A DNA stretch of 64,000 nt from Pelecanus crispus (lineage: Eukaryota; Chordata; Aves; Pelecaniformes; Pelecanidae). The position numbers and the translations under genes were made by a program. The stretch covers positions 31,149,044 through 31,213,043 of the forward strand of contig NC_134649.1 of NCBI RefSeq assembly GCF_030463565.1. Direction: 5' to 3'. The notes beneath the pieces were generated by a model, which did no database searches, was not told the origin of the DNA, and saw only the letters and a program-made list of their open reading frames with translations. Positions 51,201-63,180 of this stretch are shown one piece after another; positions within the stretch are counted from its first letter, which is position 1, and each line of letters begins with the position of its first letter.

Positions 51201-54200
51201 AAAAAAATCGAAGAAACCTGTCCTGGTTTTGGCTGGGATAGAGTTAATTTTCTTCCTAGTAGCATAGTGCTGTGTTTTGGATTTAGTAGGAGAAGAATGT
51301 TGATAACACACTGATGTTTTAGTTGTTGCTAAGTACTGCTTATGCTAGCCAAGGACTTTTCACCTTCCCATGCTCTGCCAGGTACACAAGAAACTGGGAG
51401 GGGGCACAGCCAGAACAGCTGATCCAAACTGACCAAAGGGCTATTCCATACCATATGACGTCATGCTCAGTATATAAACTGGGGGGGGGTTGGCCGGGGA
51501 GCAGCGATCACTGCTCAGGAACTGTCTGGGTATCGATCGGCAGGTGGTGAGCAATTGCACTGTGCATCACTTGCTTTGTATATTATTATTATCATTAATA
51601 TATTGTTATTATTATCATTACTATTTTACTTTATTTCAATTATTAAACTGTTCTTATCTCAACCCAGGAGTGTTTCTCACTCTTACTCCTCCGATTCTCC
51701 CCCCCATCCCATCGGGATAGGGGGAGTGGGTGAGTGGCTGCATGGTGCTTAGTTGCTGGCTGGGGCTAAACCACGACAAAACCTAAGAAATGGAGGGAAT
51801 AGATGAAGTGGAGAAACATCTACTCATCATAAATAAACTAGCACAGGAAACTGGCAGAGCGCCCTTATCTTTCAGGACCAAATTCAGTTTTGATGTGACG
51901 AGAAAACAGCACAAGCCCATCTGCAGCCAAGCTGGCCACCAACAGACAAACACTAGTCAGTTTGAAGCATGGACTCCATTTGCTTATTTTTAATAAAATT
52001 TTCTGCTCACTGAAGCACGTATCTCATTGCGTATTTACTACCTCTAATAAGGAAAGCAACAGAAGCAAAGCTCAGTGCAAAAAAAACCCCACCATATCCT
52101 TATTTTCACCAAGTTGTTAGAGACACCCTGTGTGTTTTCATAATTTGTCTGTGTCTTTGCTAAAATAACATGACCATGGCATGACATTTTGCATACATCT
52201 TTTAAAGAGCTAAATGGAGACACATATTTAAGGTACAGGCGTGTCAGGTGTATACACTTTAGAGTGCGGTTCTGTGTTTGTGTTTGTAAACACTGTGATT
52301 CAGTTCTACCCACTGAAATACTCTGTAATTACTACAGACCAAAATTACAAGCCTTCAGAAACAGCACAGTGAGTAAAATAGGAGTTAGCTCTTCCCAGTG
52401 TTTTCTAAGGAGTGTACACACCTGGTTACTGTAGGCATTTTTATTACCTACCTCACAGCAGAAGCATAATTTTCCTGCTATTGCTTGGGCTCGTGCAGGC
52501 TAATCATATCTTGAAACAGCAGAAGGTAGCATGACATTTACAAAAACCAAAACAGTATGTGCTATGAACTTGCAACTCGCAGTATTAACACCCTCTTTCA
52601 ACACTGCAACTCTTCAGAAATAATTTTTTTCTAATGATTTCTATTGACAATCAAAACTAGCAATACTCTTTTGGAATATGTCAATGGTCAGGCACTACCT
52701 TACTGTAACAATGTCTGCCCTTTTACTGCCCAAGCAGTACTGCCCTGAGCACTTCTTCCTGAACATTCAGTAATATCCCACTAGTAAAACTACTGAAAAA
52801 AAGTGCAGGAAGGCTACCACTGATAGAAGGCGTTACTCAAGTGAGGCCAGAATGGCACTCAGTATACTTTACTCAGTGAACCACCTAAGCTTCAGGAGAC
52901 AAGATATTCCAGATACTGTATAAAGACTCTCTTGCAGTGTGCTAACTCCAGAAAGCCTATACTCCTTTCTTAAACAAAACTATTACTTCATTTGATTGCT
53001 TTCACTTGATGAGTCTGTCTAAAAGGACTTTGAAAATATTTGGAAAAAAATATATTCACATTAAGTGATAATTTAATTACCAGCTGTTAGCATATACATA
53101 AATGAAAAAGAATAGACATGAGAGATTGTAGCTTAAAGATTCTTCCCGTAAATGGTTAACCAAGGAGGGGGGGAAGGAGAGATCAAACAAAACCCAAACA
53201 AAAAAACACACCTTACCCCCTGCATTCTGCAAACAAATGTCAGAGTTCAGAAATCAGGATGGCCACAGCACCAGATCAGAATGCTCTACTGGCATCACAG
53301 TTTGAACACGGGTTTCCAGACTCCCACATTATCTATACCATAGTCTCTAAATAAAGCACACACTGCTATAAACAGCTTGAGCTCATTCACTGCCACTTCC
53401 TGCTTCTTTCTCTTCACAAAAAAGCTAACTTTTGCCAATAATTTAATAGAAAACAGAACTGAGAACAAAACCAAACCTAACAGCAGTTCTACTGCAGGAA
53501 CGATAAAGTGCAACTTCTCATAAAATCCATGGGAAAGTAAATATGAAGAGATGACTCCCTACCCTTTCCTACCACCACCTCTATCCTTCCTTGCCTTACT
53601 CCACTTCTACCCCTATTCTCTCACCTTTGGAAAGCACTAAATTGTATGTGTAATGAGCATACCTCGCAGATTCACCTTACTTTTAAAGTCGTCTAATTAT
53701 TCAAAATATGTATCAGTTCACGTAAAGGGAGTTACGTGATTAGTGCCTGTTTTACCCCTTTTGGTACTGAATGAGACACAATGGACATATTAAAATGTGA
53801 GAATCAAACCCAGGATCTAAATAGTACTATTTGTAGAAGTTAATTCTCAAGGCATTTGTCATTCATATTGGAGATCTCAATGTTAAACACTGTCAAGTGG
53901 AAAAAAAAAATGTAAAATGCTTTGACTGTACTTAAGGCCTTTTAAAATATCCAAGTTTCAATTCCAGCGACATATTTTTAAACCTCCTTAATAGTTTGAA
54001 TCACTTAAGTTGGTGACCTTTTGTAAGCTCTGCTGTGAAGAAAGTTTTTGCATATCTATGTGTTCATGAGAATGGGACACATTGCACCTTTTGTCTTTAA
54101 AAAAGAAAATATACCCAAATGAACAACAAGACAACCATCTAGTTCTGCAAAATTACTTCAAGCACCCTATTTATTTCGCAAGTTTTAATCTATTCCAAGA

Positions 54201-57200
54201 TTTGTTGCATGCTACAAGAAACATGTTGGCAGGGCCCTTTTCAAAGGCATGGCTGGTTTTAAAAACAAACATTTACGAATTAGTTACGGCTGTAACACAT
54301 GGTGGTCTGGAAAGACTTAAGAAGATAATTTAAGCCATTCCTAAAAGTCTAAAAGAAAGGAGTATGCACATATCATTCTTTACTGCTCCAGAAAAGGATA
54401 CAGTTCCCAGAAATGTGACAGAATGATAAATGTCCAGACTTGCACTGACTCAGGTATAGGGCATGACCAAACAAGTCCCCAGACTGAGATGCTTTCCGTA
54501 AGTCCAACATTTTAGTGACAGCCATACAATGCCATATACTGCCTCCAAAGCTTAGCAGGAAAATAAAGGACAAACTTTTTTTTTTTTAAACAGATAAAGC
54601 AATATGACTTCCCAAGAGTCTTTCAGAGGGATTAGTTTTTACAACTTTACAAACACACTTCCTCAGTTTAATGTTTTAGCATGACGATTCAAAACATAAG
54701 AACCAATTTGCTAGAGACTCAAAAGAAACATTTACTGTTACACATAAAGCAAACTTCTGTGAGGTTAATACTCACAGGAAAACATTAGCATGACCTTAAC
54801 ACTTGATAGACTGACCAGACTACTCTAGCACAGACGGGTTTTGGCCCGCAGGAACTTCAGCCCATGCAGACAATCCAAACAGACACCATATAGTTAAGCC
54901 CCATAGTCTGGGTGCAATCACTGTAATTGCTGGTGCCAGCTATGGCCTGCTCCAGCCATTTTACCCAGGGGCCACCTCCCCAAAACGAGATCTCTACATG
55001 ATCAAGAAGTGTCTAAGAAACCAGGGCCCAGTGATTCCTGCGGTGGGCCACAGGCAACTTAAGACTCAGACTGATTAGCATGGTTTCACAATTATGAAAT
55101 CTTGACAGTTTCATCAGACTGGCAGACGTGAGGAGCTGCTAAGTCATTTTACAAGCTATGCAATGCAGTGAAGTGTGGACTGGAACGGTGATGTCTGCAT
55201 TTGTCTTTCAGACAAATGTTAACTCAAGTTAGCACTCGAGAGTGTCCCTTCTAGGGTCCCGCCTACGTACAGTTCCTTAACATGAAGAAAATGGTTTCAT
55301 CTCATTTTGGCTAAACCATCAGTGCGGTACCAGATCAACTCATCACTAATTATAAACTGCTAAACTGCTCTAGCATGGACACAGATTAACTGCTACTGAA
55401 AACCACTAAAACTTATCACAACTTTCCATAGTTCTTTCTGGTTACCCCTAAAAAGAAGGAAAGTTCACAGCAGGAGCCCCCCCAAAAAATCCCTGGGACA
55501 TGTCTGCTTACCTGCAGTCTAAACAACCCTGAGCTACTTCCCTGAAGTCAGGACAAGCCTACACAGCTGAGCACAGCCCAGCGACCCTTAGCATCAACCA
55601 AACCAGCTCTGGCATAAGAACCAATACTAAAGGAACAACAATAATGCCATGGTAAGCCAAGAAGCCCTGCAACTGCAAAAGTGTTATAGAAAAAGAATGC
55701 AAGAGTCTTTTGAGAAAAAGTTTGCTAAATATGTCCTGAATGGGTCCTTTTTCGATTTGTTCAAATAGGAAGCTGATGTGGGTTACTTTAAGCCCAAAAT
55801 AATAAACTTTAATTTAATACACAAAGACCAACTGGAAGTAAAATTCACTACTACTTTTTTAAAAGACACTGCCTTCTCTATTTTTTCAAGTAACATGTAA
55901 CAGGTTTAGCACAACAAGTTCTTAAACAGCCTATATGAGAAAGTGGCAAGGAGGGAACTTCCTGGAGTTTGTGGTTTTACTCAGACATCCGACACCTGGA
56001 TCTAATAGGTGATTATGTAAGATGTATACAAGCACCTCTTCTTGATCTATGAACAGTTCACTTGTACTAAGTATATCTATTTACATAAATTCCTTTGTAA
56101 TGCATACTAAACCCACAATTTTCCAGGGTAGTTTCCCAGGAAATCTACTATTGTACACTTTGTAGACATTTGAGAATAATTGCTATAGGTAACTGACACA
56201 TTGAAAATATGCATGTAACAAGAAGGGGAAAACTGAGAGCTGCATTGAGAGGGACTAAAGTCTTTCATCAACAGTGCAAGAATTAACACTGCAGCTTCAT
56301 GCAGGTCACAAGACAATTTCAGACAAGTCCATTGGACCCTCAGCATAAAAACTGTCCTTAAACACAATACAAAGCACTTGCTTCTACAGACAGTAAGTAA
56401 ATTTAAAATGCTCCTTTAGTGGCAAAAAGAGAATGTAGATTGATTACAGGCACAGGTATTTCAGGCAAAGTCAGTCGGTTCCCCTCCTACCATTAGGGTC
56501 CCAGTTCAACGATAGAGGATGTTACCCCTAACCCTAATTAAAATATGGGACCAACATAAAGGCAATGGGAGGGATTTTTCTGAAATGGTTAACTGAATTA
56601 ATAGAACAAGTTTAACTGAAAAAAATTAAGTACCACAGAAAATTTGCCCCACATAAACAACGTTTTTGTTGTTTATAGCAATACTATGAATTTGCTACTG
56701 CCAATACCATACTAATTCTAGAAAGCAGATTTAAGCAACTAATTAGAGACTAACTTGGCTAAAGAGTTAAAGTTTTAAATAAAATTTTTAAAACAGCAGT
56801 TTTTCTGGCAAATTGCAACCCAGTGTATGACTTTGGGCCAAACACACTGAAACTGCAATCAAAGGAAGTTTAGGCTAGGTTACACCCACCAGATTTGCTT
56901 CCCGTATAACCCAGCTCTTACATGAAACCCACGTTACTCGTACGTCATCACATATATAAAAGTTAGAAACACTGTGTTCAGGCAGGAGCAAAGTTTAAAT
57001 TAGGTAAATTAATTATCCTATACTACTATGAACTGACATGCTGCTTCACTCTCACTCTCTTCAGGAGAAGTATTACTCATCCAGCACAATGAGGATTCAT
57101 CAAGGAAAATCTATCACTGCACAAATAAGAAGAGACCTCTGCAGCAGAGGTCGCATCTGGCCAACCACTACTTCTCCTTTTAAATGGTATTTATCATTAA

Positions 57201-60200
57201 CAAGACCTTCATAAAAAAGTTACAAAAGTGACTTTGATGACCGGTTTTTAAGTTTACCTCTCAGTGGAATTGAGAGCCAGAGATCATGCTAGCAAACACA
57301 GAAAAGACTATCACATTAAAATGTGTATAAAATGTTTTTAATAAAAATAGACTTTGTCAAAAGACCAATCTTTGCACAATTGCAAATTTCCTGAAATTAA
57401 ATTAATTTGTTCATTTCACAGAAGACACTACAACTGCAGTTTTAAAAGGCTAGGCAATTTAAGGACTTTCTGGCTACACCTCAGGCCATGGCTATTTTAT
57501 GGAAGCATATGAAACGGCAGAGTTGGAGCTAGCTTTGGAACCCACATGCGCAAACTTTTGTAAGATCTTACTAAGTAACAATCATGGTCTTTTAACCATG
57601 TTTTCAAGGAAGGCTTCTCTGTTTCTCAGGCTACAGGACCCTTCTCTGAGGGTTACCCTCCCTGCAGCTGCTTTGACAAGCTCTCTTCAGAGTCAACCTG
57701 TATGTTAAAAATTTACTGTTTTCAGAGTTACACTGTATAGAGGCACAGCAAAGCCCACAGCGTTACAAGAAGGAACACCCTACCCTAGTAAGTACATACA
57801 GTCAATGAAGTACACACCCACAGAAAAATGAACTCCTGAATGTAATCCAAGTGATTAACCTTATTGTGTCTTTGCATGTTTAGGCCAGATTTTCTTGGGT
57901 TTTGCCGTGAAACAGTCTTCTGTAGTTAGAAGGGCATGCCAACCCAACCATGCACATCTGCCTCTTGAGCCAGGACAATATTTTTCAATCTCTCCTTCCA
58001 TCTTGGTTTCAGAGCAAATGAACCTGCACAAGCCCACTGCCTGAAGCAGGCAGCTGAGAAATCATTAAGGGCAATTCACAATTGCTTTGTCAGCTTGAAG
58101 TAGCCTCTTCACTGAGGATACAAAGAATACAAAACCAAGCGCTCTATAATGCAAGTTGCAATTACAAATTGTGCAAGCTTGTATTTACTTTTCAGGCTAG
58201 TAAAAAGCATAGAACAATTTTTTAAATAGCTTCAAATCCAAATCTCAACTGTTTCTAGACAAGAAGCTTACATTCCTTGGTGAGATTAGCCTGTGTCTGA
58301 ATGCAAGCCTTACAGAAAGGGCTCTGTATGCAGTTTAATTCATTTATTACAGAAAATATTGAGGACCAGTACTGGAAAAGAAATCCTCTGTTCATTAACT
58401 AGAGACTGCTTACATTTCTAAAAGTTCTTTTCCAATGAATAATCTTCCTAATTTTTTTTCTTATCATTGGCAACCTATTACAGATGCTGGAGCATCCAAA
58501 TACACTGTAAAGCGTGAAGTCCCCAATAGTGATGGGGAGAAGAAGGAGAAATGGGATATAGTTCAACATCACAGTATTTTTCTACCTTGTCTATGAAGAA
58601 AGCATATGTTTAAAAACATCTAAATTGAGAGACAGCAAATTAGGGTAATCACATCTTCCACACTTAGAAATTTACTGGTTTTGACAACTTATGCACACAG
58701 CAGACCATTGCAGATGCTGCATTTCAATCACAGGCAGGCAGAATGACATGGATTTTCTCCATTTCACAAAAGGAGAACCAAGTCACAAGAGAACACATTG
58801 ATCAGCCCATGACAAAAGCCAAATGAGCACATCCCCAGTCTAACAAGGCTGTCCTGTCTCTGCCAGCTGAGGCTTCCCAGAAAGACTGTCATTCTACCTC
58901 CTTCTCATCACATCAGGATGAACAGCCTTTTCTCAAGCATTACTGTATCTGCTACACAATATGCTGTAACTTCAAGGCAGAAACTAATTCAGAAGGAGTC
59001 CAATTAACTGTGTACAAAGACAATTTGAAGTTTTGCTTCCATTTAGACAGACATCAGCTGCCCCAACTGCATTATTTTCTTCTGTAACTCTGATACAGAT
59101 GTTCTGAATTGCTCCACCTCCTTAAACACTCAAATACTTCACAATTAGATGAGTTGTGGATGTGAGTCATCTAATTTCCTTTTCCAGTAAGGGTCACTGT
59201 TGGAAAATTGGCATACCAAGGCCAAATAACCACGTTACCAACGCAAATTATGACAACTGCTGTACCAGTGAATCAGTGCTCCACTTTTTGCAGTTTCTTA
59301 AAGCAATACTACTACATAGTGCAGAATGAAAGGGTGTCCTGGTTTCGGCTGGAATAGAGTTAATTTTCTTCCTAGTAGCAGGCATAGTGCTGTGTTTTGG
59401 ATTTAGTAGGAGAAGAATGTTGATAACACACTGATGTTTTTAGTTGTTGCTAAGTACTGCTTATGCTAGCCAAGGACTTTTCAGCTTCCCATGCTCTGCC
59501 AGGTGCACAAGAAACTGGGAGGGGGCACAGCCAGAATAGTTGATCCAAACTGCCCCAAGGGCTATTCCATACCATATGACGTCATGCTCAGTATATAAAC
59601 TGGGGGGGGTTGGCCAGGGAGCAGCGATCGCTGCTCGGGAACTGTCTGGGTATCGGTCGGCAGGTGGTGAGCAATTGCATTGTGCATCACTTGCTTTGTA
59701 TATTATTATTATTATCATTATTATAGTGTTATTATTATCATTACTATTTTACTTTATTTCAATTATTAAACTGTTCTTATCTCAACCCAGGAGTGTTTCT
59801 CACTCTTACTTCTCTGATTCTCTCCCCCATCCCATCGGGGTAGGGGGAGTGAGCGAGCAGCTGTGTGCTGCTTAGTTGCTGGCTGGGGCTAAACCACGAC
59901 AAAGGGGAAAAACAATTAAATTAACCTTACTACTCACAACCCATCTTTGAAACCAGGGAAAAGCAGGGGAAAATTCAGTAATCCAATTAAAAGGGAAGGA
60001 AAAAAAAAAAAAAAGCAAAACACCTTCCAGTAGTAAATCCTTGCCACAATGCATTCACTAGCAGCAGAAGTTGTAGAAATGGCATACAGTCATCTTACAT
60101 GCAAGGAAAAATGATGGCAAATTTAACAAGTTCAGTGGTATGAAACCTATGCCTATGCTCTGACCTAAAAGCCCCAAATGATCTTTAAGGACTGATCAAC

Positions 60201-62985
60201 AATGGAAAAAGCCTGAATCTGAGTTAATGCTTACTTTTTTCTTTTCCTAAAATGCTTACATTTGCTTCCAGATGCAGTGTTCTGGGAAGCACAATGCTTC
60301 CAAGTACTTGAAAGTACATTATTAAGATGCTCCAAAGGAATGTCATTTATTGTCTTTAAAATGTCCAAAAGATTACAGGACATGAACTGCTTGCACAGTT
60401 GGGTTGCCCAAAGTGCCTTGCACCCCTGCCTCAAAAGCACTTGATACTCAATATTGAATACTGAAAGATATTAACATTAAAGGATACTAATAAAAAGAAA
60501 CCTACTAAAAAACTGGTGCGTCGCTTGCACTTCTGCAGAAGACCTCAGAATAAACACAGCAAAATAAGCAAAAGCACAAGCAAACTAAAAACTCCTCAGC
60601 TAGACAAGACAAGGAAGAACATACATACCACCACTAACCATTCCCTAACATTGTCCCATAGAATTCGAGTGCAATTGTGGCAGGTTTTCCAAGCAGGGAG
60701 AACAGACACCCCAGCTGACTCAGCTCAGTGGCAAGTCCACAGGCAGTTTGTGACAAGCCCTCAGAGAAGTGAAACTCCCTTAAAAAGCCAGGAATTATGA
60801 GCAATGTGCCAGAGTAGTAACTTGATCTAGGAATAAGCCCAATGCAAGAATGGGGAACTAAATGCTTTCTGACGCTTAATGCCAGGAAATCATCACCACC
60901 TCCTTTTGAAGGGCAGTGTCAAAGGTAGTATTTGCAACTCGAGAAAGAACAGGGCACTGAAGGCAGTTGCCCTTTGTTGCCTCTCCTCCTATTATAAATT
61001 GTTCAAAGACTATGCTCACCTTGCTCGAGATACAAAGAAATATCTCGAGTGACATCAGCCGTCCCCTCCACAAAGTATTAAACAAACATAGTCATCAAGA
61101 AACAGTGTAAAACTTGTCTTTTAAAAGAAATTGGCATGGAGCAAGAGGGTGGAATATACCTTGCAGGCAGAAACCAGGGACAACTATTCCAGAAGGAATA
61201 TAGCTTACTGCTTGGGGGAGTTGGGGGGGGCAACACCAACACATACCACACCAAAACCTGGGCAAAGTCTGTAATGAAACAGCAACTGACTTGCTGTCCC
61301 ACTGACTGCAGTCACAGAAAGTCCTACTCGCTCTCATTCCTGATGTTGAAATACCCCAAATCGGACACCCAAAGTCATTAGACACTTTGGAAAGTTCTGG
61401 GATGTGGTTTTCCCCTGGAGTCACATCCAAGTGGCTTTTCAGGGGCAACATTTCTGTGAATAATTACCATCTTTCTATTAAACTTGCCTAACCAGAAAGT
61501 AAGTTTAATGTTAAGTCTAGGCCTTCACACAACACATTAATTTTTCAAAGCTGTAACATAATTGAAAGGAAAAAGAGTCACTAATGACCCATTTTCTCAA
61601 GGTGAGACATCAATAATTCTCTTTTTAGACATTCCATGGTTGAAAACAAAGATAATTAAAGCAACTTAGCTGCTACTTCCTAAATGTTTTCTGTCATTTA
61701 ATGTCCTGGACTTTTTCAGCTTCCCATGCTCTGCCAGGTGCACAAGAAGCTGGGAGGGGGCACAGCCAAAATAGTTGATCCAAACTGGCCAAAGGGCTAT
61801 TCCATACCATATAACATCACGCTCAGTATATAATGGGGGGAAGTTGGCCAGTGGGCATCGATTGCTGCTCGGGGACTGGCTGGGCGTTGGTCTGTGGGTG
61901 GTGAGCGGTTGCATCACTTGTTTTTCCTAGGTTTTGCTCCTTTTCTTGTTGTTTTCCTTTTCACCATTTTTAAAATTATTATTTTATTTCAATTATTAAA
62001 CTGTTCTTATCTCAACCCACTAGTTTTCTTACTTTTACCCTTCTGATTCTCTCCCCTATCCCACCGGGGCAGGGGGGGAGAGAGTGAGCGAGCGGCTGGG
62101 TGGTGCTTAGTTGCTGATAAGGGTTAAACCACAAGATTTACAAATGCACCTTTGTGGACTGTGGGTCTTGGTTACAATTCCGTTAACAATTGTGGGGATT
62201 TCTTTGGTTTTGTTTGGTTTTTAAAAGACTATATTCTTTCATTTTCTGTGCTTTTTAATGACTATGCTTGCTGGCATGGAAAAAATATATTTATTACATT
62301 CTTTATATTTAACCTTTCTTACTCCAGCAGATTCAATATCTGTGCAGCCCCAAACGAGGGAAATAGAAGGTATATTTCTACCAAAAATGCATCAAGAGTG
62401 GACGCTGATCCAAGTTGAGGTTCACATCTGCTGTACTTGAACCACACATTTGAAGCAGATATGTAAGACAGCTCCATCAGCCTAGCAGAGAAGGCGGCGC
62501 ATCCCTCCTCCAAATTATTTGTTACATCAACCCTTTCCTTGTGGAAGACTATTGGGTCAAAAGAGACCAAGGATCCAAGACGTTCATTTACCCTCTTCAC
62601 ATCCATGCCCTGGCGTCCACCACGGCAGCACTACCATTAGGTGCCTCTAGCGAGGCTTCCTTCCCACCCTGTGCAGAACGCGGAGATACATCGACAGGCC
62701 ACACAACGTGGAGTAGCTCCACTCAGCCCGGTCAGAGAACGAGCACGGCCCCGAGCGTCCGCCGCGCCGCGCCGCGCCATGCCCAGGATGCGCGCTAAAG
62801 GCTGCCGAGCCCGCGCACAAGGGTCGCTCCGGTGCGGGTGGCGGGCGGGGGCGCAGGGCGGGAGGCACGCTCCTGCCCGGGCTAGCCGGGCTTGCCGCAG
62901 CGGCACGCTGAGCCCCGCCGCGGGCTCCCGGAGCCCGCGTCCCCCCCCCCCCCCGCCTCCGCCCCGCGGCGCCCGCTTACCCCAT
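45177..62985 (-). CDS. SHISA5: SHISA5 (Scotin), short transmembrane isoform, four coding exons
   Basis: Coding exons on the minus strand: 62985-62981, 48622-48507, 47427-47209 and 45256-45177, with GT-AG borders and matching phases; 420 bases, 139 residues. Established: SHISA5 is a p53-inducible endoplasmic-reticulum and nuclear-envelope protein that promotes apoptosis. The short form here starts MGFG directly before one hydrophobic segment (about residues 4-25), as in a known short human isoform. It is followed by a Cys cluster (TCSCCCLY, 26-33), a basic CRRPR and a Pro/Tyr-rich cytosolic tail with PPNY (63-66), PPPY (95-98) and PPAY (105-108), all PPxY motifs of the type bound by WW domains. 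The tail ends [12 protein letters not shown]. The Cys-rich ectodomain exons were not found. They probably lie beyond the right edge. Intron 1 is 14.4 kb and carries three LTRs in the opposite orientation. Confidence 0.94.
45257..47208 (-). other. SHISA5: SHISA5 last intron
   Basis: No exon or named element recognised. It contains the 24-base T-run at 45456-45479. Confidence 0.7.
45456..45479. repeat. 24-base poly-T tract
   Basis: Longest homopolymer in the window, in the last SHISA5 intron. It reads as poly-A on the SHISA5 sense strand. Confidence 0.9.
47209..47427 (-). CDS. SHISA5: SHISA5 exon for the Pro/Tyr-rich tail
   Basis: 219 bases, residues 41-113 plus one base, phase 1 to 1. Acceptor TTTGTAG, donor GCAG|GTAAGG. 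It encodes [16 protein letters not shown], identical in pattern to human SHISA5, and the three PPxY motifs. Confidence 0.96.
47428..48506 (-). other. SHISA5: SHISA5 intron before the tail exon
   Basis: No exon recognised. A 19-base A-run lies at about 48199-48217, followed by a C/A-rich stretch. Confidence 0.7.
48507..48622 (-). CDS. SHISA5: SHISA5 transmembrane exon
   Basis: 116 bases, phase 2 to 1. Acceptor TTCTTGCAG, donor GGC|GTAAGT. It encodes [20 protein letters not shown] and the following [17 protein letters not shown], that is the membrane helix and juxtamembrane Cys cluster. Confidence 0.96.
49032..49154. repeat. 41-bp tandem repeat, three copies
   Basis: Units at 49032-49072, 49073-49113 and 49114-49154 are identical, except that the first has A where the others have G (GAAATGAAGC against GAAATGGAGC). 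Each unit starts CCTGAAATG and ends ATACCAAGTT. Such near-identity suggests recent expansion and a possible length polymorphism. Confidence 0.95.
51219..51778 (+). mobile_element. Solo LTR, avian ERVL-like, copy B
   Basis: 560 bp, TGTCCTGG to CCACGACA. The exact 5-bp target duplication AAACC flanks it (51214-51218 and 51779-51783), which proves a complete insertion. CRE octamer TGACGTCA at 51456-51463 is intact. TATA at about 51471-51478 is followed by a run of G. ATTAAA is near 51643. No internal region. It lies in SHISA5 intron 1 in the antisense orientation. Confidence 0.95.
59335..59901 (+). mobile_element. Solo LTR, avian ERVL-like, copy C
   Basis: 567 bp, TGTCCTGG to CCACGACA, flanked by the exact 5-bp target duplication AAGGG (59330-59334 and 59902-59906). 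Intact CRE TGACGTCA at 59577-59584, TATA just after it and the palindrome GCAGCGATCGCTGC at 59621-59634. Slightly longer than copies A and B in the ATT-rich repeat near 59700. Antisense within SHISA5 intron 1. Confidence 0.95.
61702..62133 (+). mobile_element. Diverged, internally deleted LTR of the same group
   Basis: 432 bp. It starts TGTCCTGG like the others but jumps directly to the ACTTTTTCAGC segment, lacking about 126 bp that copy A has after its first 8 bases. The middle matches (CCATGCTCTGCCAGGTG, GGGAGGGGGCACAGCC, a decayed CRE and TATA). The part near 61920-61980 differs, with TTTTC-rich sequence in place of the ATT repeat. It ends TTAAACCACA. I could not find a clear target duplication. 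Probably an older or sister subfamily. Confidence 0.85.
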
Positions 62986-63180
62986 GCTCGCCGCCGCCGC
63001 CGCTCGCCCCGCGCCCGCCGCCCGGCCCCGCCCCTTTGACGTCACGCCGCTCGCCCCGCCCCTCACGGGGCGCCGCAGCGACGGCGGGGGCTGCCGCGCG
63101 CCTTCCGCGGGCCGGCCTCTGCTCCGCCCGCGGCGAGTTTGAATCCCCCCGTCCCGCGATCGCATTAACCGCTCAAACCT
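62640..63180 (-). promoter_or_regulatory. SHISA5: CpG-island promoter of short SHISA5
   Basis: GC-rich, CpG-dense island around the Met-Gly first exon. A perfect CRE TGACGTCA lies at 63037-63044, 52 bases upstream of the start codon, between GC boxes (GGGGCGGGGC on the minus strand). No TATA box is seen. In human the short forms come from an internal promoter, and the same layout is inferred here. The island also contains a 14-base C-run at 62941-62954. Confidence 0.7.
62981..62985 (-). CDS. SHISA5: SHISA5 first coding exon of the short isoform (ATGGG)
   Basis: Only five coding bases, ATG GG, before the consensus donor GTAAGC. Joined to the T at 48622 it gives Met-Gly-Phe-Gly. The frame is also open upstream on the minus strand, up to about 63369. 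The Met-Gly start is preferred because it matches the known short isoform. Confidence 0.8.

Larger units (their letters stand above)
48623..62980 (-). other. SHISA5: SHISA5 intron 1, 14.4 kb, LTR-rich
   Basis: No coding exon was recognised. It holds a 41-bp tandem repeat (49032-49154) and three related LTRs (51219, 59335, 61702), all antisense to SHISA5. Open frames on both strands here, including 48436-48978 plus, are unsupported. Confidence 0.7.

Noticed and set aside
59461-59875. Frames of 85 and 111 codons (also at 515-876, 51323-51752 and 61666-61917)
   Set aside because: They lie inside LTR copies and recur wherever the LTR recurs. No retroviral protein similarity; they include the ATT-repeat translated as poly-isoleucine.
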